DNA of 34,267 bases, taken from NCBI GenBank assembly GCA_903873565.1, contig CAIQOY010000191.1:1-34267 (forward strand). Direction: 5' to 3'. The stretch is from an uncultured Actinomycetes bacterium (GTDB lineage: Bacteria; Actinomycetota; Thermoleophilia; Gaiellales; F1-60-MAGs149). The notes below the pieces were generated by a model. The model was given only the letters and a program-made list of their open reading frames with translations. It did no database searches and was not told the DNA's origin. Below, piece after piece: positions 1-7,458 of the stretch. A program made the translations under genes and the position numbers. Position 1 is the stretch's first letter. Every line of letters starts with the position of its first letter.

Positions 1-119
1 AGCATCCAGTGCTCCCAGGCCCCCGCATCCCGGCCGCCGTCGTCGCCCGTCTCCTCGCGGTAGCGCACCCAGAGGGCGTGCAGCGCGGGCAGGTCGGCGG
101 CGGCCGCCGGTCGGATCAC
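1..119 (-). CDS. GNAT-family acetyltransferase, N-terminal fragment (runs off window)
   Basis: Reverse strand from GTG at 119 reads VIRPAAAADLPALHALWVRYREETGDDGGRDAGAWEHWM, a typical GNAT N-terminus (xIRPAxxxDxPal). GTGA overlap with the apt stop. Not in the supplied ORF list. Confidence 0.55.
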   Translation of the reverse strand, partial: MIRPAAAADLPALHALWVRYREETGDDGGRDAGAWEHWM

Positions 120-640
120 GCGCCCTCGTACTCCACGAGCGAGAGCACGGGCAGGTCCGCCAGCCGGCTGCGCCCGTCGAGCCCGCGCAGCTCCGCGACG
201 AAGCAGGCGCCGACGGGCTCGGCGCCGGCGCGTCGCACCAGCGCGACGCTGGCGGCGGCCGTGCCGCCGGTGGCGAGCAGGTCGTCGAAGATCAGGGCCC
301 GCTGGCCCGGGCGGATCGCGTCGACGGCGAGCTCGAGCGTGCCCTCGCCGTACTCGAGCGCGTAGGCCTCGGCGTGCGCGGGCCCGGGCAGCTTGCCCGG
401 CTTGCGCACCGGGGCGAAGCCGACGCCCAGGTCCAGCGCGAGCAGCGGCCCGAACAGGAACCCGCGCGCCTCCGCGCCCACCACGACGTCGGGGGCGAGC
501 GGGCGGGCGAACGCGGCGAGGCCATCGACGGTCTGGCGCACGGCCGCGGGATCCGCGAGGATCGGCAGCAGGTCCCGGAACAGGATCCCCGGCTTGGGGA
601 AGTCCGGGATCTCGCTGATCAGGGCGCGCAGGTCGGGCAT
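116..640 (-). CDS. apt: Adenine phosphoribosyltransferase
   Basis: PDFPKPGILFRDLLPILADP..., VVGAEARGFLFG, and PRPP loop ALIFDDLLATGGTAAA are canonical Apt motifs. Confidence 0.95.
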   Translation of the reverse strand: MPDLRALISEIPDFPKPGILFRDLLPILADPAAVRQTVDGLAAFARPLAPDVVVGAEARGFLFGPLLALDLGVGFAPVRKPGKLPGPAHAEAYALEYGEGTLELAVDAIRPGQRALIFDDLLATGGTAAASVALVRRAGAEPVGACFVAELRGLDGRSRLADLPVLSLVEYEGA

Positions 641-646
641 GTCGGC

Positions 647-652
647 ACCCTA
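647..652 (-). promoter_or_regulatory. -10-like TAGGGT, 6 nt before apt ATG (leaderless)
   Basis: TAGGGT-gccgac-ATG. Confidence 0.6.
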
Positions 653-672
653 GCGGAGCGGGCGCTCGCGGA

Positions 673-1353
673 TCAGGTCGAGACGTCGCGGACCAGGAGG
701 CGCTCGGTCAGCTCCGCGCTGAGGCCGGCGAGCTGCGCGAGCTCGTCGAGCCCCTGCTCGCGGCGCTGGCTGTTGCGCGAGCGCAACGACGGGGCGAGCA
801 CCTGGTCGAGCAGGCCCGCGACCCGCTGGACCCCGGTGTGGAGCTGGCGCACGTGCCGCGGCCCGAGGCCGTACTCGGCCATCCGCTTGCAGATGCGCAC
901 GATCTCGACCTCGCCCTCGCTGTAGAGGCCGTCGACGTCCGGGCTGACGATGCCGTAGGAGACGAGCTCCGCCAGCGACTCGTCGTCGATGCCGGACTCC
1001 CGCACGAGCTCGGCGCGGTCGACGCGCCGCGCCTCCTGCTGGAGGATCTGGCGCTGCTGGATGCGCGCCTTGCGCTCCTGGGGGCGCGGGATCGTGCCGC
1101 CGCCCGACTCGATCTCCTGGCGGATCACCCGCAGCGGCAGGAACTCGTCGCGCTGCAGCCGCAGGATCGTGCGCAGGCGCTCGACGTCCTGGCGGCGGTA
1201 GAGCCGGTAGCCACCCTGGGTGCGCAGCGGCGTCAGGAGCTTCTGTTCCTCGAGGTAGCGGATCTTCGAGATCGACACGTCGTCGAACTCGGACTTGAGC
1301 TCCTTGCAGACGGCGCCGATGGTGAGCGGCTTCTCCTCGCTGGTGGCGCTCAT
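673..1353 (-). CDS. MerR-family transcriptional regulator (FtsR-like)
   Basis: LTIGAVCKELKSEFDDVSISKIRYLEEQKLLTPLRTQGGYRLYRRQDVERLRTILRLQRDEFLPLRVIR MerR winged helix; directly downstream of an FHA gene, as garA-ftsR in mycobacteria. Confidence 0.85.
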   Translation of the reverse strand: MSATSEEKPLTIGAVCKELKSEFDDVSISKIRYLEEQKLLTPLRTQGGYRLYRRQDVERLRTILRLQRDEFLPLRVIRQEIESGGGTIPRPQERKARIQQRQILQQEARRVDRAELVRESGIDDESLAELVSYGIVSPDVDGLYSEGEVEIVRICKRMAEYGLGPRHVRQLHTGVQRVAGLLDQVLAPSLRSRNSQRREQGLDELAQLAGLSAELTERLLVRDVST

Positions 1354-1357
1354 CCCA

Positions 1358-1795
1358 TCACTCCAGGTACGTCAGCTTGAACTTGCCGATCTGCAGCTCG
1401 TCGCCGTCCCGCAGGCGCACGCGCTCGATCCGCCGGGCGTTCACGTAGGTGCCGTTGAGGCTCGCGAGGTCGACCAGGTAGCGGCCGTCGGCCTCCTGCT
1501 CGATCGCGGCGTGGCGGCGGGAGACCGTCACGTCGTCGAGCAGGATCGATGCCTCGCCGGCGCGGCCGATGGTCTCGCGCGCCTGCCGCAGCGGGATGTG
1601 CTCGCCCGCGCGGCCGCCCGTGCGGATCACGACCGCCGGCAGCTCGTGCCCCGGCTGGGCCGGCACCTCCTGCGTGTCCGTGTCGCCCTGGTAGGTCGCG
1701 GTGTCGTCCAGGGCGTCGGGATCGAGCAGGGTGCCGCACTTCGCGCAGTAGTGCGCGGTGGCGGCGTTCCGGTATCCGCATTCCTGGCAGAACAT
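1358..1795 (-). CDS. Zinc-ribbon + FHA domain protein (GarA/OdhI-like architecture)
   Basis: CQECG...CAKCG zinc ribbon, Thr-rich linker, FHA core ETIGRAGEASILLDDVTVSRRHAAIEQEADGRYLVDLASLNGTYVNARRIE. Start placed at the second Met (1795) because the first ATG (1813) overlaps a TATGCT -10-like box. Confidence 0.88.
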   Translation of the reverse strand: MFCQECGYRNAATAHYCAKCGTLLDPDALDDTATYQGDTDTQEVPAQPGHELPAVVIRTGGRAGEHIPLRQARETIGRAGEASILLDDVTVSRRHAAIEQEADGRYLVDLASLNGTYVNARRIERVRLRDGDELQIGKFKLTYLE

Positions 1796-1848
1796 CGTCG
1801 CGGGAGCATACACCGCTCGGGCGAAAAGGGTCTAGCGCGGGTTGAGGG

Positions 1849-2400
1849 TTAGCCGGCGCGGGCGCGCAGGACGGCCCGCGCGTACAGCGCGCCGGCCGCG
1901 AGCAGCAGGATCACGCCGCTCCAGAGGACGACCTCCGTGGCCGCGTTGCCGCGGGGCGTGACCATCGCCAGCAGGAGCCCGATCATCATCACCAGCGTCC
2001 CGGCCTTGCCGATCGGGTTGACCCGCACGCCGTGGTCGCGGGCCCAGGGGAACAGGAGCGACGTCAGCAGCACCGCGTCCCGGCCGAGGATCAGGACCGG
2101 GATGGCGAGCGGCAGGCGCTCGTCGAGGTACAGCAGGATCACGGCCACGTCGATCAGGAGCCGGTCGGCGATCGGGTCGAGGATGCGGCCGTAGCGGGAC
2201 TGCGCGGACAGCCGGCGCGACAGCTCGCCGTCGAGGAAGTCGGTCAGGGCCGCGAAGGCGAAGACGGCTGCGGCGGCGGGCGACTCGGCCCCGTCCGCGG
2301 TCAGCATCAGCGCCGCGAACACCGGCACCGCGGCGAGCCGCAGCGTGGTGAGGGCGTTCGGCAGCTGCCGCAGGAGCGGACTCCGATCGGGCGCGTCCAC
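1849..2400 (-). CDS. CDP-alcohol phosphatidyltransferase family protein (PgsA-like)
   Basis: FAALTDFLDGELSRRLSAQSRYGRILDPIADRLL resembles the CDP-alcohol phosphatidyltransferase signature (D-x2-D-G-x2-[AS]-R-x8-G-x3-D-x3-D), with A>E in the first half; multiple hydrophobic segments. Confidence 0.88.
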   Translation of the reverse strand: MDAPDRSPLLRQLPNALTTLRLAAVPVFAALMLTADGAESPAAAAVFAFAALTDFLDGELSRRLSAQSRYGRILDPIADRLLIDVAVILLYLDERLPLAIPVLILGRDAVLLTSLLFPWARDHGVRVNPIGKAGTLVMMIGLLLAMVTPRGNAATEVVLWSGVILLLAAGALYARAVLRARAG

Positions 2401-2439
2401 GCCGTCAGTGTCCCACAGGGGACGGCGCCAGGACCCGCC

Positions 2440-5400
2440 TCAGGCCCGCGCCACGCGCACGGCGCCCGTGCAGCCGTCGGCGTCGAAGGGGTCGCCCGCA
2501 GCCCCCTCCCCGACCCGCAGGTCGGTGCACAGGGTCTCGGCGGCGATCTCGTCGCCGTGGCGCTCGAGGACGCGCCGCAGCCGCTCGTCGCCGGCGATCT
2601 CGAGCACGATCCGGTCGGCGACCTCGAGGCCCGTGTCCTTGCGGCGCCCCTGGATGAAGTGGATCAGCTCGCGCGCGATCCCCTCGTCCTCGAGCGCCTC
2701 GTCGAGCTCGGTGTCCACCGCCACGGCCAGCCCGCCCTCGTCGGCGACGGCGAAGCCCTCGCGGGGCCGCGTTCGCAGCTCGACCTCGTCCGGACCCAGC
2801 CGGTGCCCGGCGACGACGATCTCGTCGCCCTCGCGGGCGTAGTCGCCGGCCTTGAGCGCGGCCTGCACGGCCGGGATGTCCTTGCCGAGCTTGGGCCCGA
2901 GGGCGCGGAAGTTCGGCACCACCTCGACGTCGAGGAGCTCGTCGACGGCATCGGCGATGCGCACCCGCTTGACGTTCAGCTCCAGCGCGATCTCCTCGGC
3001 GAGGCCCTCGACCGCGGCGCGGGCAGCGGCGTCGGGCGTGGCCACCACCGCCTCCCGCAGGGGCTGGCGCAGCTTGCGGTTGCCCTGGGCGCGCGCGGCG
3101 CGGCCGAGCGAGATCGCGGTCTGCGCCAGGCGCATCGGCACGAGCGCATCCGGGTCGGGGTCGCCGACGGCCGGCCAGCCCGCGAGGTGCACGGAGTCGG
3201 GGGCGCCGGCCGCGTGGCCGCGCACGATGCCCTGCCACAGCTCCTCGGCGAGGAACGGCATCGCCGGGGCGATCAGGCGGCAGATCTGCGTCAGCGCCCA
3301 CCACAGCGTCCGGAAGGCGGCGTCCTTGTCGGCATCGGCCTCGGCGCGCCAGAAGCGCGCGCGGCTGCCGCGGATGTACCAGGCCGAGAGGTCGTCGACG
3401 AGCGCCTCGACGGCACGCGCGTAGGCGGGCGTCCAGTAGCCCTCGAGCGCGGCGTCGCACTCGCGCACCGTCTCCTCGACGCGCGCGACGATCCAGCGGT
3501 CGAGGGCCGTCGCGGCGGGCGGGCGGCCGGCGAGATCGGCCCAGGTCGGCGCGAAGCCGTCGATCTCGGCGTAGCGGACGAAGAAGGCGTACGAGTTCCA
3601 GAGGGTGAGGAGGCGTCGCCGCACCTCGTTGGCCGGCCCGTAGCCGAAGTTCATGTTCTGCGAGGGCGTCTGGAGCGCGTACAGCCAGCGCATGACGTCG
3701 GCGCCCATCTCCTCGACGGCGTCGTCGAACCAGATCGCGTTGCCCCACGACTTGTGCATCGCTCGGCCCGTCTCGTCGTGGAGCTTCTCGTAGCCGAGCA
3801 CGGAGCGGTACGGGGCGCGGCCGACGAGCACGACGCTCATGAACAGCTGCGAGTAGAACCACAGCCGGATCTGCTCGCGCATCTCCGAGATCCAGTCCGC
3901 GGGGAACCACTTCTCCCAGTAGGCCTGGTCGGGGAGGTCGGCCGCGGTCAGCCCCTCCCCCGCGCCGGCCGCGTAGCCGCCCTCCTCGTGGGCGTCGCGG
4001 CCCCAGCCGAGCGTCGAGAACGGCACGATCCCGGCGTCGAGCCAGCAGTCGCCGACCTCGGTCACCCGCTCGGCGATCTGGCCGTCGTCGGTGCGGATGC
4101 GGATCCCGTCGATCCAGGGGCGGTGCAGCTCCTCGAGGCCGTCGAGCGGGTCGACGGCGCGCTCGCGCAGCTCCTCGATCGAGCCGATCACGGTCATCGT
4201 CCCGTCGGGCGCCCGGTAGAAGGGCAGCGGCAGCCCCCAGTAGCGCTTGCGCGAGATGCACCAGTCGCCCATGTTTCGCAGCCAGTCCTCCATGCGCTTG
4301 CCGTACTGCTCGGGCACCCACTCCACCGTGCGCGCGGCCTCGATCATCGCCTCGCGCACCGGGTCGGCGCTGATGAACCACTCCTCGACGACGCGGAAGA
4401 TCAGGTCGGTGCCGCAGCGCCAGCAGACGGGAAAGCGGTGGTCGATCGTCCCGGCGCGCACCAGGTGGCCGGAGGCGTCGAGGTGCTCGCGGATCGCGTC
4501 GGCGGCCTCGGCGCTGCCCCGGCCGGCGAGGAAGCCGTAGTCGGGCGTGAAGACGCCGGCCTCGTCGACGGGGACCAGCGCGGGCAGGCCCTCGGCGGCC
4601 CCGAGCTCGAAGTCCTCGGCGCCGCAGCCCGGCGCGATGTGGACGACGCCCGTGCCCTCGTCCGCGGAGACCATGTCCCAGGCCACGACGCGGTGGGCGA
4701 CCTCGGCCTGCGCCGGCAGGTCGTCGAACGGCCCGCGGTAGGCGCGGCCGACCAGCTCGGCGCCCGGCGCCGTGCGCTCGACGTCGGCCCCGGCCCCGAA
4801 CAGGTCCTCGACGCGGCTCGCCATCACCCAGTCGATCCCCTGCGACGTGCGCACCGCGGCGTACTCGGCGGCGGGATCGACCGCCGCCACGACGTTGGCG
4901 GGCAGGGTCCACGGGGTCGTCGTCCAGACCACGACCGCCTGCTCGGGGTCGTCGACGAACGGGAAGCGCACGTGCAGCGTCGGGTGCGTGCGGTCGCGGT
5001 AGGAGTCGATCAGCTCGTGCTGGGACAAGGACGTGCCGCAGCGCGGGCACCAGACCATCGGCCGGTTGCCGCGGTACAGCATCCCGCGGTCGTGGCACTC
5101 GCGGAGGAAGCGCCAGATGTAGGCGATGTTGGGGTCGGTCATCGTGTAGTACGACCGCTCCCAGTCCATCCACTGGCCGAGCCGGATCGACTGCCGCGTC
5201 TGCACCGCCGAGTACTCCGCCACGCGGTCGCGGCAGGCGCGAGCGAAGCGGTCGAGGCCGTACTCCTCGATCTCGCGCTTCGAGTTGAGGCCGAGCGCCT
5301 TCTCCACCTCCACCTCGACCCACAGCCCCTGGCAGTCGAAGCCGTTCTGGTAGCGCAGCTCGTGCCCCTTCATGGCGCGATGGCGCTGGATCAGGTCCTT

Positions 5401-5595
5401 CAGCGAGCGGCCCCAGGCGTGGTGCACGCCCATCGGGTTGTTGGCGGTGATCGGCCCGTCGATGAACGAGAACGGCGCGCCGCCGGCGTTCTGCTCGCGC
5501 AGCCGGTCGAACGTGCGCTCGGACTCCCACAGCGCGAGCACGCGGTGCTCGAGCGCGATGTGGTCGGGCGTGGCGGGGACGGTCGGGTAGGTCAC
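2440..5595 (-). CDS. ileS: Isoleucyl-tRNA synthetase, type 2 (IleRS2-like), with altered HIGH and KMSKS motifs
   Basis: VTYPTVPATPDHIALEHRVLALWE...GPITANNPMGVHHAWGRSLKDLIQRHRAMKG...VWTTTPWTLPANV...WCPRCG...MHKSWGNAIWFDD. Start set to GTG 5595 rather than 5658, which would overlap the upstream ORF and a -10-like box. Confidence 0.93.
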   Translation of the reverse strand: MTYPTVPATPDHIALEHRVLALWESERTFDRLREQNAGGAPFSFIDGPITANNPMGVHHAWGRSLKDLIQRHRAMKGHELRYQNGFDCQGLWVEVEVEKALGLNSKREIEEYGLDRFARACRDRVAEYSAVQTRQSIRLGQWMDWERSYYTMTDPNIAYIWRFLRECHDRGMLYRGNRPMVWCPRCGTSLSQHELIDSYRDRTHPTLHVRFPFVDDPEQAVVVWTTTPWTLPANVVAAVDPAAEYAAVRTSQGIDWVMASRVEDLFGAGADVERTAPGAELVGRAYRGPFDDLPAQAEVAHRVVAWDMVSADEGTGVVHIAPGCGAEDFELGAAEGLPALVPVDEAGVFTPDYGFLAGRGSAEAADAIREHLDASGHLVRAGTIDHRFPVCWRCGTDLIFRVVEEWFISADPVREAMIEAARTVEWVPEQYGKRMEDWLRNMGDWCISRKRYWGLPLPFYRAPDGTMTVIGSIEELRERAVDPLDGLEELHRPWIDGIRIRTDDGQIAERVTEVGDCWLDAGIVPFSTLGWGRDAHEEGGYAAGAGEGLTAADLPDQAYWEKWFPADWISEMREQIRLWFYSQLFMSVVLVGRAPYRSVLGYEKLHDETGRAMHKSWGNAIWFDDAVEEMGADVMRWLYALQTPSQNMNFGYGPANEVRRRLLTLWNSYAFFVRYAEIDGFAPTWADLAGRPPAATALDRWIVARVEETVRECDAALEGYWTPAYARAVEALVDDLSAWYIRGSRARFWRAEADADKDAAFRTLWWALTQICRLIAPAMPFLAEELWQGIVRGHAAGAPDSVHLAGWPAVGDPDPDALVPMRLAQTAISLGRAARAQGNRKLRQPLREAVVATPDAAARAAVEGLAEEIALELNVKRVRIADAVDELLDVEVVPNFRALGPKLGKDIPAVQAALKAGDYAREGDEIVVAGHRLGPDEVELRTRPREGFAVADEGGLAVAVDTELDEALEDEGIARELIHFIQGRRKDTGLEVADRIVLEIAGDERLRRVLERHGDEIAAETLCTDLRVGEGAAGDPFDADGCTGAVRVARA

Positions 5596-5641
5596 GGGCG
5601 GGCGGGTCGTTCGACCGCTGAACTGTACCCGTGCGGGGCCG

Positions 5642-5833
5642 TCAGGCCTCCGCACCACCCGGGCGCGCGCCGTAACGGCGCACCTGCTCCTCGCACCACA
5701 GCTCGAAGGCGGCGTGGCGCGCGAGGTAGCGCTCGATGGAGGCGATGCCGCCCTCGACCCAGACCTCCTCGTCCCACTCCTCGAGGCCGGTCAGGGAGGG
5801 CTCGTCGCCCCAGTCGTCGTCGTGGAACTCCAT
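5642..5833 (-). CDS. Small acidic hypothetical protein (63 aa)
   Basis: MEFHDDDWGDEPSLTGLEEWDEEVWVEGGIASIERYLARHAAFELWCEEQVRRYGARPGGAEA; fits cleanly between the Nudix gene and ileS, coherent composition. Confidence 0.6.
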   Translation of the reverse strand: MEFHDDDWGDEPSLTGLEEWDEEVWVEGGIASIERYLARHAAFELWCEEQVRRYGARPGGAEA

Positions 5834-5876
5834 GACGACAGCGGTGTTCGCGGAGGCCCCGCGGACTCCTTCCCGC

Positions 5877-6374
5877 TCAGCGGCCCGCGAGGCGGCGCAG
5901 CGCCTCCGCGGTGTTGGCGAAGGCGAGCTCCGCCTCCCCGGGCAGCTGATCGGGCGCGAACCAGCGCAGCTCGGCGACGTCGTCGGCGGCGGTCGGCACC
6001 CCGGTCGCGATGCGCGCGGTGTACAGCGCGTTGAGGGTGTGGTCGCCGCCCTCGCCGTAGACGTCGATCACGTGCCCGAGGAACCCGGTCAGCTCGACCG
6101 CGCAGCCGGTCTCCTCCAGGAGCTCGCGCCGGGCGCAGTCCTCCGGGGTCTCGTCGGGGCCGCAGAAGCCGCCGGGGATGTCCCACAGGCCCCGCGCCGG
6201 CTCGATCGCGCGCCGACCGAGCAGCACGCGGCCCGCGTCGTCGAGCACCAGCACCGCGGAGCAGGGCTTGGCGTCGTGGTAGTGGGGCTCGCCGCAGGCG
6301 GCGCAGTCCTGGCGGCTGCCGACGAGCGGCCCGAGCGGCCCCCCGCAGAAGCCGCAGAAGGAGCGGAGGCGCAT
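5877..6374 (-). CDS. Nudix hydrolase with N-terminal zinc ribbon
   Basis: MRLRSFCGFCGGPLGPL...CAACGEPHYHDAKPCSAVLVLDDAGRVLLGRR...GLWDIPGGFCGPDETPEDCARRELLEETGC (Nudix box). ATG at 6374 inside the longer ORF 5877..7838. Confidence 0.92.
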   Translation of the reverse strand: MRLRSFCGFCGGPLGPLVGSRQDCAACGEPHYHDAKPCSAVLVLDDAGRVLLGRRAIEPARGLWDIPGGFCGPDETPEDCARRELLEETGCAVELTGFLGHVIDVYGEGGDHTLNALYTARIATGVPTAADDVAELRWFAPDQLPGEAELAFANTAEALRRLAGR

Positions 6375-6391
6375 GCCCCCAGTGTGACGGC

Positions 6392-7414
6392 TCAGGCGGC
6401 GATCGCCGCGCAGAGGTCGGGCCAGCCGCCGGGCTCGAGCATCCAGCCCGCGTACGTGCCGCGATCGGCGAGGATCACGCCGCAGGCGCCGGTGGCCGGA
6501 TCGCCGAAGGCGAGGGTGCCGGAGGCGCCGAAGTGCGTGAAGGCCTCCGGCGACAGCGCCGCCCCGGTCCAGTGCGGCGCCTTGCCGTCGCGCAGCTCGA
6601 AGCCGAGGCCCCAGTCGCAGCGGTCCCACTCCATGAAGCCGCCGACCCCGCCCGGCAGCGCGCCGCCGTGGTTGCGGTGCAGGAGCGCGCAGGTCTCCGG
6701 GGCGAGCAGGGAGCCGCCGGCCGGCAGGCGGCCGCCGTCGAGGACCAGCCGCACGAGCGCGAGGTAGTCCGCGGCCGTCCCGAAGGCGCCGCTCTGCGGC
6801 AGCCCGAGGGCGCGGAAGCGGGCCCCGTTGAACAGCTGCTCGCCGTGCCCGAGCAGTCCGGGCTCGCGCACGGCCACCACCGTGGGGTCGTCGGGCACGC
6901 AGCCGAAGGACGTCGAGCGCATCCCGAGGGGCTCGAGGACGGCGGCCGCGACGTAGTCCGTCCAGGCCAGCCCCGTGGCGCGCTCGAGCTCGCCCGCGGC
7001 CCGGGCGTAGCCGACGTTGGAGTAGGTCCGCCGCACGCCCACCCCGTCGTCGGGGGCGACCGCCGCATAGGCCGCGGCCACCTCCGCCCAGCCGGCGGAC
7101 GGGTCCAGCTGGACGCGACGCGCGGCGGCGTCGTCGAACGGCAGCCCCGCATCGTGGGCCAGGAGGTCCGCCAGAGTCGCGGCGCCGAGCACGGGCGCCT
7201 CGAGCGCGAGCGATCCCTCCTCTACCGCCACGAGGCAGGCGAGCGCGAGGATCGGTTTGGAGAGGGACGCGAGGGCGAAGCGGCTGGTCGGCAGCGCCCC
7301 GCCGACCGCACAGGATCCTTCGCTCCCCCCCGCCGTTCGCCACGCCGCCTGCACGGCGCCGACGACCCCGTCCGCGACGAGGCGCGCGCAGAGCTCGGCG
7401 GGATCGGGGGCCAC
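6392..7414 (-). CDS. Serine hydrolase, beta-lactamase/class C penicillin-binding-like
   Basis: SLSK (SxxK), YSN (YxN), LLAHDAGLPFDD; GTG start with TAGCGT box 6 nt upstream. Confidence 0.88.
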   Translation of the reverse strand: MAPDPAELCARLVADGVVGAVQAAWRTAGGSEGSCAVGGALPTSRFALASLSKPILALACLVAVEEGSLALEAPVLGAATLADLLAHDAGLPFDDAAARRVQLDPSAGWAEVAAAYAAVAPDDGVGVRRTYSNVGYARAAGELERATGLAWTDYVAAAVLEPLGMRSTSFGCVPDDPTVVAVREPGLLGHGEQLFNGARFRALGLPQSGAFGTAADYLALVRLVLDGGRLPAGGSLLAPETCALLHRNHGGALPGGVGGFMEWDRCDWGLGFELRDGKAPHWTGAALSPEAFTHFGASGTLAFGDPATGACGVILADRGTYAGWMLEPGGWPDLCAAIAA

Positions 7415-7420
7415 GGGCGG

Positions 7421-7426
7421 ACGCTA
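7421..7426 (-). promoter_or_regulatory. -10-like TAGCGT, 6 nt before serine hydrolase GTG
   Basis: TAGCGT-ccgccc-GTG. Confidence 0.6.
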
Positions 7427-7458
7427 CCAGCGCGCCGCCGTGGCCCCCGCCCGCACTC

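Noticed and set aside
2405-5530. 1041-aa - strand ORF overlapping ileS in another frame
   Set aside because: Arg/Ala/Gly/Pro low-complexity alternate-frame reading of ileS.
5596-5641. Translational T-box riboswitch upstream of ileS (known for ileS in other actinobacteria)
   Set aside because: Only about 46 nt separate the preceding stop from GTG 5595; too short and no T-box sequence (no GGUGG-type element).
2032-5835. 1267-aa + strand ORF opposite ileS
   Set aside because: His/Val/Arg/Gly-rich antisense frame of a real gene; typical high-GC shadow ORF with no domain motif.
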